Source: Devosia sp. YIM 151766
GTDB lineage: Bacteria > Pseudomonadota > Alphaproteobacteria > Rhizobiales > Devosiaceae
Direction: 5' to 3'
NCBI RefSeq assembly: GCF_030285925.1
Contig: NZ_CP127251.1
Coordinates: 2,703,501 to 2,767,500 of the forward strand
Length of the DNA: 64,000 nt
The translations under genes and the position numbers were made by a program. Each line of letters starts with the position of its first letter. Within the stretch, counting starts at the first letter, position 1. Under the pieces are notes generated by a model. That model made no database searches and had not been told where the DNA came from. It worked only from the letters and a program-made list of their open reading frames with translations. This document shows, in pieces, positions 8,620 to 18,123 of the stretch.

Positions 8620-9921
8620 ATGGCAATTGCATCCCCAGCCGCTCCTCAGACCCTGGAAGACGCGACAATTGCGGTCATCGGCCTTGGCTATGTGGGGCTT
8701 CCACTAGCTGTTGAGTTCGGCAAAAAGCGTAAAGTAATTGGTTTCGACCTCAATTCGCACCGCATCGAGCAACTGAGAGCTGGAAAGGATTTGACGCTTG
8801 AAGTCGCAGACGATGACCTCAGAAGTGCGCGCAATTTACGATACTCTTGCGACGCCGAAGATTTATCTGCAGCTAAAGTGTTCATAGTTACGGTTCCCAC
8901 GCCCATCGACCAAACTAAACGTCCGGATTTAGCCTCCTTACTTAATGCAAGTGAGACTATCGGAAAGGTCCTGAAACCGGGCGATTTGGTGGTTTATGAA
9001 TCAACAGTTTACCCTGGCGCAACTGAAGACGACTGTGTCCCGGTTTTGGAGCGAGTTTCCGGCCTTACCTTCAATCAGGATTTTTTCGTCGGCTATAGTC
9101 CCGAGCGGATCAACCCGGGCGATAAATCGCATCGATTACCAGATATAAAAAAGGTGACCTCGGGCTCTACGCCCGAAGTCGGAATCCTTGTTGATCGGCT
9201 TTATGCTGAAATTATCACCGCCGGCACCCATCTCGCGCCCTCGATTAAGGTCGCCGAAGCCGCCAAGGTCATTGAAAATACCCAGCGCGACCTCAACATC
9301 GCCCTAGTCAATGAGCTAGCCATCATCTTCAACCGGCTCGAAATCGATACCCAGGCGGTTCTCGAAACGGCCGGCACCAAGTGGAACTTCCTGCCGTTTC
9401 GCCCCGGCCTCGTCGGCGGACACTGCATCGGCGTTGACCCCTATTATCTGACGCAGAAGGCCCAGACGGTCGGCTATCACCCTGAAGTCATCCTCGCCGG
9501 CCGCCGGCTCAACGACGGCATGGGCGGCTATGTTGTTTCGCAGCTGGTCAAGAAGATGCTCAAGGAACGCCTGCATGTTGACGGCGCCCGCATTCTCGTC
9601 ATGGGCTTCGCCTTCAAGGAGAACTGCCCCGACGTGCGCAACACCCGCGTTATCGACATCGTGCGCGAACTCTCCGACTACAACGCCCGTGTCGACGTGC
9701 TCGACCCCTGGGTCGACGCCGAGGCCGCCGAGGCCGAATACGGCATCCGCCCGGTTGCCGAGGCCGAGCCCGGCGCCTATGACGCCATCGTCCTTGCCGT
9801 CGCCCATGACGAGTTCCGGGCCATGGGCGCTTCTGCCATCCGCGCGCTGGGCAAACCCGGCCATGTGCTTTACGATCTCAAATATGTGCTGGGCGCCGAC
9901 GAGAGCGACCTGCGCCTATGA
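8620..9921 (+). CDS. tviB: UDP-sugar dehydrogenase, TviB/WbpA type
   Basis: A 433-residue nucleotide-sugar dehydrogenase of the type that converts UDP-GlcNAc (or UDP-GalNAc) to the uronic acid, as in Vi antigen synthesis. The Rossmann motif is [15 protein letters not shown] (near residue 22), the catalytic Cys lies in [14 protein letters not shown] (near 270), and the UDP-binding C-terminus has [17 protein letters not shown]. The first ~580 bp use AT-richer codons than the rest, with a switch near 9200-9225, suggesting the gene is a recombinant. Substrate assignment (GlcNAc rather than GalNAc) is not certain. Confidence 0.88.
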   Translation: MAIASPAAPQTLEDATIAVIGLGYVGLPLAVEFGKKRKVIGFDLNSHRIEQLRAGKDLTLEVADDDLRSARNLRYSCDAEDLSAAKVFIVTVPTPIDQTKRPDLASLLNASETIGKVLKPGDLVVYESTVYPGATEDDCVPVLERVSGLTFNQDFFVGYSPERINPGDKSHRLPDIKKVTSGSTPEVGILVDRLYAEIITAGTHLAPSIKVAEAAKVIENTQRDLNIALVNELAIIFNRLEIDTQAVLETAGTKWNFLPFRPGLVGGHCIGVDPYYLTQKAQTVGYHPEVILAGRRLNDGMGGYVVSQLVKKMLKERLHVDGARILVMGFAFKENCPDVRNTRVIDIVRELSDYNARVDVLDPWVDAEAAEAEYGIRPVAEAEPGAYDAIVLAVAHDEFRAMGASAIRALGKPGHVLYDLKYVLGADESDLRL

Positions 9922-9945
9922 ACCGATAGGGATAGCCATTCACCC

Positions 9946-10980
9946 ATGAAAATTCTTGTCACCGGCAACGCGGGTTTCATCGGCTTTCACGTCGCCCAGC
10001 GCCTCATCGCGCGCGGCGATAGCGTCGTCGGCTTCGATATCGTCAATGACTATTATGACCCGGCCCTGAAACGCAGACGCCTCGAGATCCTCGCCGAACA
10101 GGGCCTCCGCCAGGGCGCCGACTACACCTTCATCGAGGCCGATCTTGCCGATGCCGAAGCGGTCAACGCCGCCTTCAAGACACACAAGTTCGATCGCGTC
10201 ATCCACCTCGCCGCCCAGGCCGGCGTGCGCTACTCCATCGAAAATCCCCACGCCTATGTGCAGTCCAACATCGTGGGCTTCACCAACATCATCGAAGCCT
10301 GCCGCCACCACACGGTCGGCCATCTCACCTATGCCTCGACCTCGTCGGTCTACGGCGCCAACACGAAAATGCCCTTTTCCGAGCGTTACGGTGTCGACCA
10401 CCCCTTGCAATTTTACGCCGCGACCAAGCGCGCCAACGAGCTGATGGCCCATTCCTATTCACACCTGTTCGGCCTGCCGACCACCGGCCTGCGCTTCTTC
10501 ACCGTCTATGGTCCATGGGGCCGGCCCGACATGGCGCTGTTCAAGTTCACGCGCAACATTCTCGCCGGCGAGCCGATCGACGTGTTCAACCACGGCAACC
10601 ACACGCGCGACTTCACCTATGTCGACGACATCGCCGAAGGCGTGATCCGCACGTCGGACGCCATAGCCCGGCCCGACCCGACCTGGGACAGCGCAACCCC
10701 CAACCCCGCCACCTCCAACGCTCCCTATCGCCTGTTCAACATTGGCAATTCCTCTCCGGTTAAGCTCTCTGCCTATATCGAGGCCATTGAAGAGGCGCTG
10801 GGCAAAAAGGCGATCAAGAACCTCTTGCCCCTCCAGCCCGGCGACGTGCCCGACACCTATTCGGACACCACAGCGCTCGAAGCCGCCGTCGCCTACCGCC
10901 CCGCCACCCCGGTCACCGAAGGCGTCCGCCGCTTCGTCGAGTGGTATCTGAACTATCACGGCCACACGGCACACGTGTGA
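9946..10980 (+). CDS. UDP-glucuronate 4-epimerase-like protein
   Basis: A 344-residue short-chain dehydrogenase-type sugar epimerase: [15 protein letters not shown] (NAD-binding), STSSVYG, and the catalytic YAATK of [17 protein letters not shown]. The segment [17 protein letters not shown] is typical of UDP-glucuronate 4-epimerases, which make UDP-galacturonate, so it probably acts on the product of the upstream ugd. It replaces the broken copy at 8401. Its TGA overlaps the flippase GTG (GTGA), so the two are translationally coupled. Confidence 0.85.
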   Translation: MKILVTGNAGFIGFHVAQRLIARGDSVVGFDIVNDYYDPALKRRRLEILAEQGLRQGADYTFIEADLADAEAVNAAFKTHKFDRVIHLAAQAGVRYSIENPHAYVQSNIVGFTNIIEACRHHTVGHLTYASTSSVYGANTKMPFSERYGVDHPLQFYAATKRANELMAHSYSHLFGLPTTGLRFFTVYGPWGRPDMALFKFTRNILAGEPIDVFNHGNHTRDFTYVDDIAEGVIRTSDAIARPDPTWDSATPNPATSNAPYRLFNIGNSSPVKLSAYIEAIEEALGKKAIKNLLPLQPGDVPDTYSDTTALEAAVAYRPATPVTEGVRRFVEWYLNYHGHTAHV

Positions 10981-12272
10981 GGGCTTTGCGCAACGCTATC
11001 GGTGCGCTCTCGCGACGTCCTTTCGTGCGCAATGTCCTGGCCGTGGCAGGCGGAACTGCCGCGGCTCAGGCGATTACCATGACCTTCGCGCCGGTAATAA
11101 CCCGGATCTACGGTCCTGAAGCCTTTGGTGTGCAGGGCATATTCCTCTCGCTTGTATCGATTGCCGCGCCGCTGTCGGCTCTGGCCTATCCGATCGCTAT
11201 CGTACTGCCGCGCACAGATAGCGACGCCCGGGCATTGATGCGCCTCTCTATCCTCGTCGCGTGCTGCATCGCGGCGCTGCTGGCGCTTGTCTTGCTGTTG
11301 CTGTTTGATCCGCTGGCCAGCGTGCTCGGTGATGGTGCCATGGCGCCTTTTCTCTGGCTGCTGCCGCTGGTTGTGCTGGCGTCAGCATGGCAACAGTCTT
11401 CGCAGCAATGGTTGATCCGCAAGGAACGGTTCACCGCGCTCGCGCGCATCGCAATGGTCCAGGCGTTCCTCGTCAACGCTGCGCGCGTTGGTCTGGGCAT
11501 GATCAGCGCCACGGCCACCATGCTGGTCGCGGTAACTACGGTCGGTATCGGGCTGCACGCTGCAATGCAAACGTGGAGCGGGCGACACGCGAGGCAGGCT
11601 GCACCCCGTCCGGGACACACCTGGGATGCCATAAGGACCCAGGCGCGCGAACACAAGGATTTCCCTCTATTCCGCGCGCCGGAATCGGTGTTGAGCGCTT
11701 TTTCTAATGCGCTGCCCGTGCTGGTTCTCGCTGCCGCCTTTGGTCCGACAGAAGCTGGATTTTTTGCCCTTGCCCGGACGGTGCTTTATCTCCCGGTCGA
11801 ACTGATCGGCCAGAGCGTCGCCAGCGTCTTTTATCCCCGGCTCAACGCCGAGGCGCTCGCCTCGCGTCCGCTTTTGCCACTCCTGCTCAGGGCCTGGAGC
11901 GCACTCGCGGCGATCGGATTGCCGCTCTTTGGCGCAATTGCGCTGGCAAGCCCATGGCTTTTTGCCTTTGTTTTCGGTGAAGATTGGTATCGGGCGGGTG
12001 TGTATGCCAGTCTTTTATCGCTCTGGCTTTTCCTCATGCTCGCCAATCGCCCCTCTCTTGGGGCCACCTCGGTCATGGGCATGCAGAGAGTCTTCTTGGC
12101 TCAGGGGGTGATTGCACTGATCCTCAAGATCATCGCGCTTTATGTCGGCGCTTATGTTCTGGTCGATGACCTCTGGACAATCGCGCTTTTCAGCTTGGCT
12201 GGGGCAGTCTCTGCACTGCTGCTGATGGCGTCAGTTGCGATTAGGGCCAGGGCCTTACCCAAACAGATTTAA
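10977..12272 (+). CDS. Polysaccharide flippase (Wzx-like)
   Basis: About 431 residues with roughly a dozen hydrophobic segments and the layout of the MOP/polysaccharide-transport family, which flips undecaprenyl-linked repeat units to the periplasm. GTG 10977 overlaps the epimerase stop and starts [31 protein letters not shown], the usual amphipathic lead into TM1; ATG 10941 is possible but lies deep in the previous gene. Together with the EpsG-like polymerase at 14448-15443 it implies a Wzx/Wzy-dependent route. Confidence 0.82.
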   Translation: MRALRNAIGALSRRPFVRNVLAVAGGTAAAQAITMTFAPVITRIYGPEAFGVQGIFLSLVSIAAPLSALAYPIAIVLPRTDSDARALMRLSILVACCIAALLALVLLLLFDPLASVLGDGAMAPFLWLLPLVVLASAWQQSSQQWLIRKERFTALARIAMVQAFLVNAARVGLGMISATATMLVAVTTVGIGLHAAMQTWSGRHARQAAPRPGHTWDAIRTQAREHKDFPLFRAPESVLSAFSNALPVLVLAAAFGPTEAGFFALARTVLYLPVELIGQSVASVFYPRLNAEALASRPLLPLLLRAWSALAAIGLPLFGAIALASPWLFAFVFGEDWYRAGVYASLLSLWLFLMLANRPSLGATSVMGMQRVFLAQGVIALILKIIALYVGAYVLVDDLWTIALFSLAGAVSALLLMASVAIRARALPKQI

Positions 12273-12287
12273 ATGAGTTGAGAAATA

Positions 12288-13325
12288 ATGATGCTTGCAA
12301 TTCACGTTAAGTCGGGTGGCTTTGCCAATTCCTGGGTTGCCTATTGTAGAAAAAACGGCATTCCCTTCCGCGAAGTCGATTGCTTTGCGAGCAATATCAT
12401 GGAGCAGCTGCGCGGATGCACAGCGCTGCTTTGGCATTGGAGGCATAATGACTATCGCGCTGCGTTATCGGCCCGCCAATTGATCGCTTCTGTTGAGACA
12501 ATGGGGGTGCGTGTCTTTCCAGACACGCCAACGTCTTGGCACTACGATGACAAGCTGGGTCAGAAATATCTGCTTGAGGCGATTGGCGCGCCACTCATTC
12601 CAACCCATGTCTTCTATGATAGCGACACCGCTTTGGCGTGGTTGCAACAGGCAAAGTTTCCGCTGGTGTGGAAGCTGCGCAGTGGAGCAGGTTCGCAGAA
12701 TGTACGGCTGGTGCACACTCTCGCGGCGGCGCGAAAGATCGTCGCCCGCTCGTTCGGTCGGGGGTGGAAGCCGGTCCGCTTGCACGCGTTAAGAGAGCGT
12801 CTGTGGCATTTCCGCAAAACACCGAACCTGCGCGGCTTTGTAGATATTGGCAGAGGAATTGTTCGTACGTTCGTGCCCCACGAGAAAGATCGCAATCTGC
12901 CCATAGAGCGCAACTACGTTTATTTTCAGGACTTTGTGCCGCAGAATGACAGCGATATCCGCGTCGTTGTCATTGGTAAGCGCGCCTTCGGCATTCGCCG
13001 TATGGTGCGCGAGGGGGATTTTCGGGCGTCGGGCAGTGGTGTCCTCAAGTATGACCGCGCGGAAATACCGCTAGATTGTGTTGCCCTCGCGTTTCAGACC
13101 ACCAGCGCACTCTCAGCGCAGGCTTGCGCCTTCGATTTTGTAAGGGACGTTTCAGGTTGGAAAATAGTGGAGATCAGTTATGCCTTCACTGCGCCGGCAT
13201 ATTATGGTTGCCCCGGTTGGTGGGACTCGGATCTTAATTGGCATGATCAGCCTGTCCGTCCTGAAATATTTATGATTGAGGACTTACTTACACAAAGTTC
13301 ATTTGCAGGAGAGCTTCTTGGCTAG
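12288..13325 (+). CDS. ATP-grasp family protein in polysaccharide locus
   Basis: A 345-residue protein. PLVWKLRSGAGSQNVRLV (near residue 124) is the ATP-binding Lys and Gly-rich loop of ATP-grasp ligases; NYVYFQDFVPQNDSDIRVVVIGKRAFGIRRM matches the RimK/YheC-like central strand, and FDFVRDVSGWKIVEISYAFT the metal-binding region. Such enzymes join a carboxylate to an amine or similar nucleophile, so here it may add an amino acid or other group to a uronic acid or to a peptide; this is inference. Codon use is less GC-rich than in the upstream genes. Its stop overlaps the next gene's start. Confidence 0.75.
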   Translation: MMLAIHVKSGGFANSWVAYCRKNGIPFREVDCFASNIMEQLRGCTALLWHWRHNDYRAALSARQLIASVETMGVRVFPDTPTSWHYDDKLGQKYLLEAIGAPLIPTHVFYDSDTALAWLQQAKFPLVWKLRSGAGSQNVRLVHTLAAARKIVARSFGRGWKPVRLHALRERLWHFRKTPNLRGFVDIGRGIVRTFVPHEKDRNLPIERNYVYFQDFVPQNDSDIRVVVIGKRAFGIRRMVREGDFRASGSGVLKYDRAEIPLDCVALAFQTTSALSAQACAFDFVRDVSGWKIVEISYAFTAPAYYGCPGWWDSDLNWHDQPVRPEIFMIEDLLTQSSFAGELLG

Positions 13326-14427
13326 GTTGACCGACATTTCGCTTTTCTTGCCCTCCCTGCGCGGCGGGGGCGCTGAACGCGTAATGGTGACGCTCGCCAA
13401 TGGCTTCGCTGAGCGCGGAATTTCCGTCGATTTGGTGGCTGCAATGGCAGAGGGGCCTTATGTTGAACAGGTTTCAAGCGCGGTCCGCATAGTCGATCTG
13501 AAGTCCCCCCGCATCCTGAAAAGCATTCTCCCGCTTATGCAATACCTGCGGAAAGAAAGACCAAAAGCACTTCTGTCCACGCTGCGACATGCCAATGTCG
13601 CAGCCACGATTGCCCACAGGCTGACGCGCTCCGACGCGCGGCTCGTCCTGCGTGAAGCCAGCAAGGTCGATAAAACTGATTTTCCTGGAATTCCGGGTTA
13701 TTTGAATCTGCTTCTCTATAAGTGGGCTTATAATTCAGCCGATAGTGTCGTGGGCATTTCGCAAGGCGTATCAGACGATATTCGCGCTATCGCCAAAAAT
13801 TCCAATGTCGTTACTATCCATAATCCTGTCGACCTTGAGCGGGTGCAGGCTCTCTCCAGAGAACCCCTGATCGTTGATGAGAATATTAGGAATCGTGGTT
13901 TCATATTGTCTGCAGGGCGCCTCACTGCAGCAAAGGATGTCCCCACGCTTCTTCACGCATTCGCCCTCATAAAGGACAGAACAGAGCTTTACCTGGTCAT
14001 AATTGGTGAAGGCGAACTGCGCGAGGAGTTGGAAACGTTGTCCAGGAGCCTCGGGATTGCGGAGCGTGTTTTGATGCCTGGTTTTTCCGCTAACCCATAT
14101 GTGTGGATGCGGGCCTCGCGCCTTTTCGTCCTATCCTCCGCGTGGGAGGGCTTTCCAAACGCTCTTATTGAAGCCATGGCCTGTGGCACCCCTATTGTCA
14201 GTACCGACTGTCGTAACGGTCCGTCCGAAATCCTCGAGGGCGGCAAATGGGGCAGGCTAGTTCCGGTGAGGGACAGCTTAGGCCTAGCTGCTGCATTGCA
14301 GGCGGCGCTAGCCGACGAACTGTTGCCCAATGTACGCCAACGAGTGGAGGACTTCCGGAAGGGGCGAATTATGGAAAAGTATGCTTCTGTCTTGGGACTT
14401 AATCTAGGTGTGTCTGTGAGTAGTTAA
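13318..14427 (+). CDS. Glycosyltransferase family 4
   Basis: About 369 residues, GT-B fold. N-terminal LFLPSLRGGGAERVMVTLANGFAERG is the acceptor-side signature; the C-terminal half has ILSAGRLTAAKDVPTLLHAF and the donor motif SSAWEGFPNALIEAMACGTPIVSTDCRNGPSEIL (E-x7-E). It adds one sugar of the repeat unit at the cytoplasmic membrane face. TTG 13318 is favoured by an AGGAG ten bases upstream and by the overlap with the preceding stop; a TTG at 13276 is also in frame. Confidence 0.85.
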   Translation: MARLTDISLFLPSLRGGGAERVMVTLANGFAERGISVDLVAAMAEGPYVEQVSSAVRIVDLKSPRILKSILPLMQYLRKERPKALLSTLRHANVAATIAHRLTRSDARLVLREASKVDKTDFPGIPGYLNLLLYKWAYNSADSVVGISQGVSDDIRAIAKNSNVVTIHNPVDLERVQALSREPLIVDENIRNRGFILSAGRLTAAKDVPTLLHAFALIKDRTELYLVIIGEGELREELETLSRSLGIAERVLMPGFSANPYVWMRASRLFVLSSAWEGFPNALIEAMACGTPIVSTDCRNGPSEILEGGKWGRLVPVRDSLGLAAALQAALADELLPNVRQRVEDFRKGRIMEKYASVLGLNLGVSVSS

Positions 14428-14447
14428 GACATCTTGAAATTCTGGCA

Positions 14448-15443
14448 CTATGCTAGCCCATAACCTGGCCAAGGTAGGCCCCAGGCGCGGGCGTATAGCA
14501 GAAGAGAGTAAGCGGCAATAGCTAGCACGAAAGTCCCTTTTTGCCATCCAGGTAAGCGAAATCCCGAAAGAAGAACGAAAAGGACACCTGCCTCCCAGAT
14601 CCTGCCCGCTAGGGGCGAAAAGATATATAAGGCAAGGTAACTTACGAGTAGAGCTATGGAAAATAAGTTATTGTTTATATATTCCCTTCCGCCTGAGATA
14701 AATATAGCGAGTATTCCTGCCCAGAATATCGCGGCGAGGCCAGACCCCTGAGGGTCTATAGCTTGATATTCGTTGCCTTGCCTAGCTTCCGTAAGAACCG
14801 CCATTAGCGGAATGGTTATGGTTATTAAGCAGCATATTGTTGCAATTGATGCCACTTTCAGTTCCGAGGAGAGGCGCATCCTTGAAATAGCCCATGTGAC
14901 TATCCAGACTGCGCCGATAATGTAGAATCCAACATGTATGAGTGGAGCTAACCCCATTAGCACGATCTTGATCTGGCGCCTTTCTGATAAGAGCCCAGCA
15001 AGGAAAAACATAATTGCAACGCCTTGGCGAATTTGTGCTGTATTGTTTTTCAGTACAAGAGGAAAGGTAAGGATAAGTAGAATCGCAATATAGTTTCTCG
15101 GTTGAGCCTTGGCGACTAGTGCTGCCGTTATGAATGCAGGAACAATACTCATTGCTTGAATCGTTGCCTCAGGACTTAAAATGCGTCCAAGAAGGCTCAC
15201 GGCAGCAAACCATAGTGGCTCTTGAAAAGGTAGAAGAAGAATATTTAACCCAGAATAGGCGCCTAGAATTTGCATGCCATTTAGAACGTGCCCAACGTAG
15301 TTCGCATGATCTTTCATGGAGTAGTAGGGAATAGAAGAAATTGGCAATGCGTATAATAATGCTGCTAGTAAACAGACAAATATAGTATGAGCGGGCTGTC
15401 GATGGTCAACTTTATGACTTCCGTATCTCAGAGAATTGTGCAT
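14448..15443 (-). CDS. EpsG-like polysaccharide polymerase (Wzy)
   Basis: A 331-residue integral membrane protein with about ten hydrophobic segments. The periplasmic-type loop SMKDHANYVGHVLNGMQILG and the later NNTAQIRQGVAIMFFLAGL (Q-x-R-Q-G) fit the EpsG family of polymerases, which polymerise lipid-linked repeats in the periplasm. It is the only gene of the locus on the minus strand and is clearly AT-richer than its neighbours, as is usual for horizontally acquired wzy genes. The product was assigned by motif and topology, not by a search. Confidence 0.72.
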   Translation of the reverse strand: MHNSLRYGSHKVDHRQPAHTIFVCLLAALLYALPISSIPYYSMKDHANYVGHVLNGMQILGAYSGLNILLLPFQEPLWFAAVSLLGRILSPEATIQAMSIVPAFITAALVAKAQPRNYIAILLILTFPLVLKNNTAQIRQGVAIMFFLAGLLSERRQIKIVLMGLAPLIHVGFYIIGAVWIVTWAISRMRLSSELKVASIATICCLITITIPLMAVLTEARQGNEYQAIDPQGSGLAAIFWAGILAIFISGGREYINNNLFSIALLVSYLALYIFSPLAGRIWEAGVLFVLLSGFRLPGWQKGTFVLAIAAYSLLLYARAWGLPWPGYGLA

Positions 15444-15628
15444 GCGGCGCTCAGTCCGTGACGTTAGGATATGTTAATGAGGGCTGGCATTGGACGGTCT
15501 GAATGGATTCCGTCATATTCTTGAACGCCGTTTCTCCTATAGCTGCCCACTTAAAAGAGTATATCAAAGGGTCCTATCTTGCGCCAAATAGTAGCTCCTC
15601 GTATCGAAGTTTGGCCAGTATAAGCGCC

Positions 15629-16780
15629 ATGAGTCAGCCCTTCGTCCATATCATTACCAGCCTCAGCGATGGCGGGGCCGAAGCAGTTCTGTTTAGGCTT
15701 GTCGCTTTTCATGATCCCCAGAATCATGTGGTGATCTCGCTCTCTGGCAAAGGCAAATATGGCCCTCTTTTGGAAAGGTGCGGCGTAAAGGTACATTACC
15801 TGAATATGCCGCGCGGGCGTCTCACTTTTGGCGGCCTTCGCAAACTGTTTTCCATTCTGCGGAGGGAGCGTCCCCACGTCGTACAGACCTGGATGTATCA
15901 TGCCAATCTTGTTGGCGGGTTAGTGGCGAGGCTGACCGGATGCCGAAAGGTTTTCTGGAATATCCGGCATGCCGACCTCACCCCCGGTGCATATGGAAGG
16001 GGCACCCGCTTGGTGTCCCGCCTCTGCGCACGTCTCTCCCGTTTCGTGCCCACCGGAATCGTCGCCTGCGCGGAGCGCGCCCGTACCGTCCATATCGCTG
16101 AGGGATATGATGCGCGCAAGTTCACCGTCATCCCCAATGGCTATGATATTGCGCGCTTCCGGCCCGATGCCGCGACACGCGACGCCTTGCGGCGGGGAAT
16201 AGGAGTCGGTCCCGATACCGTCTTGCTTGGCCTCGTCGGCCGCTGGAACAAGGAAAAGGATCACTCCAATCTTCTTGCCGCCCTCTCGCGGCTCGCGGCT
16301 GACCGGCGGGATATCCGCCTGCTCCTAGTTGGTACCGGCTGCACGGCGGATAACGCCGAGCTTGTGAGCACCATCGCCCATCATGGGCTTTCCGGCCGTG
16401 TCATCGTCGCCGGCCGGCGCGATGACGTTCCGGCGGTGATGAATGCGCTCGATCTCCATATCCTTTCCTCCAGCAGCGAAGCCTTCCCCAATGTGGTGGC
16501 CGAGGCCATGGCCTGCGGCACGCCCTGCGTCGTCACCGATGTGGGTGATGCGGCCTTGATCGTTGGTGAGACCGGCTGGATCGTTCCCCCGCGCGATGCC
16601 GACGCTCTGGCGGCGGCCACGGCCCGCGCCGTCGAGACAATGGCGGATGCCGCTTTATGGCAGCACAGGCAGGATAACGCGCGGCGCCGCATAGAGGATA
16701 ACTTTTCTCTGGCCACCATGGTCGCCCGTTACGAGGCGCTCTGGCGGGATGCGCCGGACGACGCGGTCCGAACGCAATAA
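15629..16780 (+). CDS. Glycosyltransferase family 4
   Basis: About 383 residues from ATG 15629 (MSQPFVHIITSLSDGGAEAVLFRLV); an open frame back to 15503 adds 42 residues of unconvincing sequence lying in the intergenic region with the divergent polymerase gene. GT-B features: SDGGAEAVLFRL, LVGRWNKEKDHSNLLAAL, and the donor motif SSSSEAFPNVVAEAMACGTPCVVTDVGD. High-GC codon use resumes here after the AT-richer polymerase. It is followed after 13 bp by a third GT4. Confidence 0.86.
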   Translation: MSQPFVHIITSLSDGGAEAVLFRLVAFHDPQNHVVISLSGKGKYGPLLERCGVKVHYLNMPRGRLTFGGLRKLFSILRRERPHVVQTWMYHANLVGGLVARLTGCRKVFWNIRHADLTPGAYGRGTRLVSRLCARLSRFVPTGIVACAERARTVHIAEGYDARKFTVIPNGYDIARFRPDAATRDALRRGIGVGPDTVLLGLVGRWNKEKDHSNLLAALSRLAADRRDIRLLLVGTGCTADNAELVSTIAHHGLSGRVIVAGRRDDVPAVMNALDLHILSSSSEAFPNVVAEAMACGTPCVVTDVGDAALIVGETGWIVPPRDADALAAATARAVETMADAALWQHRQDNARRRIEDNFSLATMVARYEALWRDAPDDAVRTQ

Positions 16781-16793
16781 ATTCTGGAAAATT

Positions 16794-17963
16794 ATGCACG
16801 AACAACAGCCCCAAACCGCAACGAAATCGCACATGTGCATCGCCATCATCGGTAACGCTGGTGGTTCCATGCTCAATTTTCGCGCTCCTCTTATTCAAGA
16901 TATAATTGCGCTCGGTCACAAGGTTCTGGCTTTTGCTCCAGATTATGACGATGATACCAAAGAAAAACTGCGTGAGGTTGGCGCCGTTCCGCTAGACTAC
17001 ACTTTGTCACGCACAGGGCTGAATCCATTCAGGGACTTTTCAGACATTGTGCGTTTGCGCCGGGAACTAGAGGGAATATCTCCGGATATGACCTTATCCT
17101 TCAGCATCAAACCAGTAATATACGGAACGATTGCAGCCCGCATGGCGAACACTCGCCACAGGGTGGCTCTGATTGAAGGTCTGGGTTACGCCTTCACACG
17201 GGACGGAAAATCCAGCCTGAAGCGCCGTTCCGTCGGGGCCCTGGCCCGAATTCTCTATCGCCTTTCTCTCACTTTCGCCGAGCGCATCTTTGTGCTAAAC
17301 TCCGACGACTTCAACGACTTGGTGGATATGCGCATTGCGCCCGCCAATAAAATCACGGTGCTAAGCGGCATCGGCGTCGAGCTCGACAAATGGCGCCCCG
17401 CTCCCCCGGTCCTCGCTCCCATCACCTTCACGCTTGCCGCCCGCCTCATCAAGGACAAAGGCGTCATCGAGTTCGTCGAAGCGGCTAGAATAATCAAGGC
17501 AAAACAAGGCGACAACGTGCGCTTCGTTTTGCTCGGCCAGATCGACACCAACCCTCAGGCGATCGAGAAGGCAACACTCGATAAGTGGGTGGAAGAAGGC
17601 ATTGTCGAATGGCCCGGCCATGTCGATATGCGAGAATGGCTAGCAAAAACAAGCGTTTTCGTCCTCCCTTCTTATTACCGTGAAGGCGTGCCACGCAGCA
17701 CGCAGGAAGCCATGGCCATGGCTCGTCCAATAGTCACGACCGATGTTCCGGGATGTCGTGAAACCGTTATAGACGGGCGAAACGGCTTCCTCGTTCCGCC
17801 CCGCGACCCCGCCCTTCTTGCCACAGCAATGGAGCGTTTCATCGATGAGCCTCAGCGGATCACGCATATGGGCATAGAGAGCCGCAAAATGGCGGAAGAA
17901 CGGTTTAACGTTAAGAACATCAATGCAATAATGATTGCAGCAATGGGGCTTTCCGCACGGTGA
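16794..17963 (+). CDS. Glycosyltransferase family 4
   Basis: A 389-residue GT-B enzyme starting MHEQQPQTATKSHMCIAIIGNAGGSMLNFRAPL, which resembles the group of GT4 enzymes that add a sugar to lipid-linked intermediates. The C-terminal donor region contains LAARLIKDKGVIEFVEAARII and PSYYREGVPRSTQEAMAMARPIVTTDVPGCRETV. ATG 16794 follows the previous stop by 13 bp; the frame is open from 16749 but that overlaps the preceding gene. It is the last gene of the polysaccharide locus; an inverted repeat follows at 18020-18066. Confidence 0.86.
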   Translation: MHEQQPQTATKSHMCIAIIGNAGGSMLNFRAPLIQDIIALGHKVLAFAPDYDDDTKEKLREVGAVPLDYTLSRTGLNPFRDFSDIVRLRRELEGISPDMTLSFSIKPVIYGTIAARMANTRHRVALIEGLGYAFTRDGKSSLKRRSVGALARILYRLSLTFAERIFVLNSDDFNDLVDMRIAPANKITVLSGIGVELDKWRPAPPVLAPITFTLAARLIKDKGVIEFVEAARIIKAKQGDNVRFVLLGQIDTNPQAIEKATLDKWVEEGIVEWPGHVDMREWLAKTSVFVLPSYYREGVPRSTQEAMAMARPIVTTDVPGCRETVIDGRNGFLVPPRDPALLATAMERFIDEPQRITHMGIESRKMAEERFNVKNINAIMIAAMGLSAR

Positions 17964-18019
17964 ATTCACATGCGTTCCAACGTGGCAAGGCCCTCTGCGC
18001 CACCACGCGGACGCAGAAC

Positions 18020-18066
18020 GACCTCAGCATAGTATCGACTGGATACTGCACTAAGTTGCTGAGGTC
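18020..18066. repeat. Nested inverted repeat after polysaccharide locus
   Basis: An outer 10-bp arm GACCTCAGCA (18020-18029) pairs perfectly with TGCTGAGGTC (18057-18066). Inside it AGTATC pairs with GATACT around GACTG. It lies between the last glycosyltransferase and the first phage-side gene. It may be a transcription terminator, a protein site, or a junction scar; there is only a short T run. Confidence 0.5.
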
Positions 18067-18123
18067 TTTACGCTTCGGTCCTGGCACTCACTAGCAGATG
18101 GGCGTCAGAACTGCTTAAGCCCC

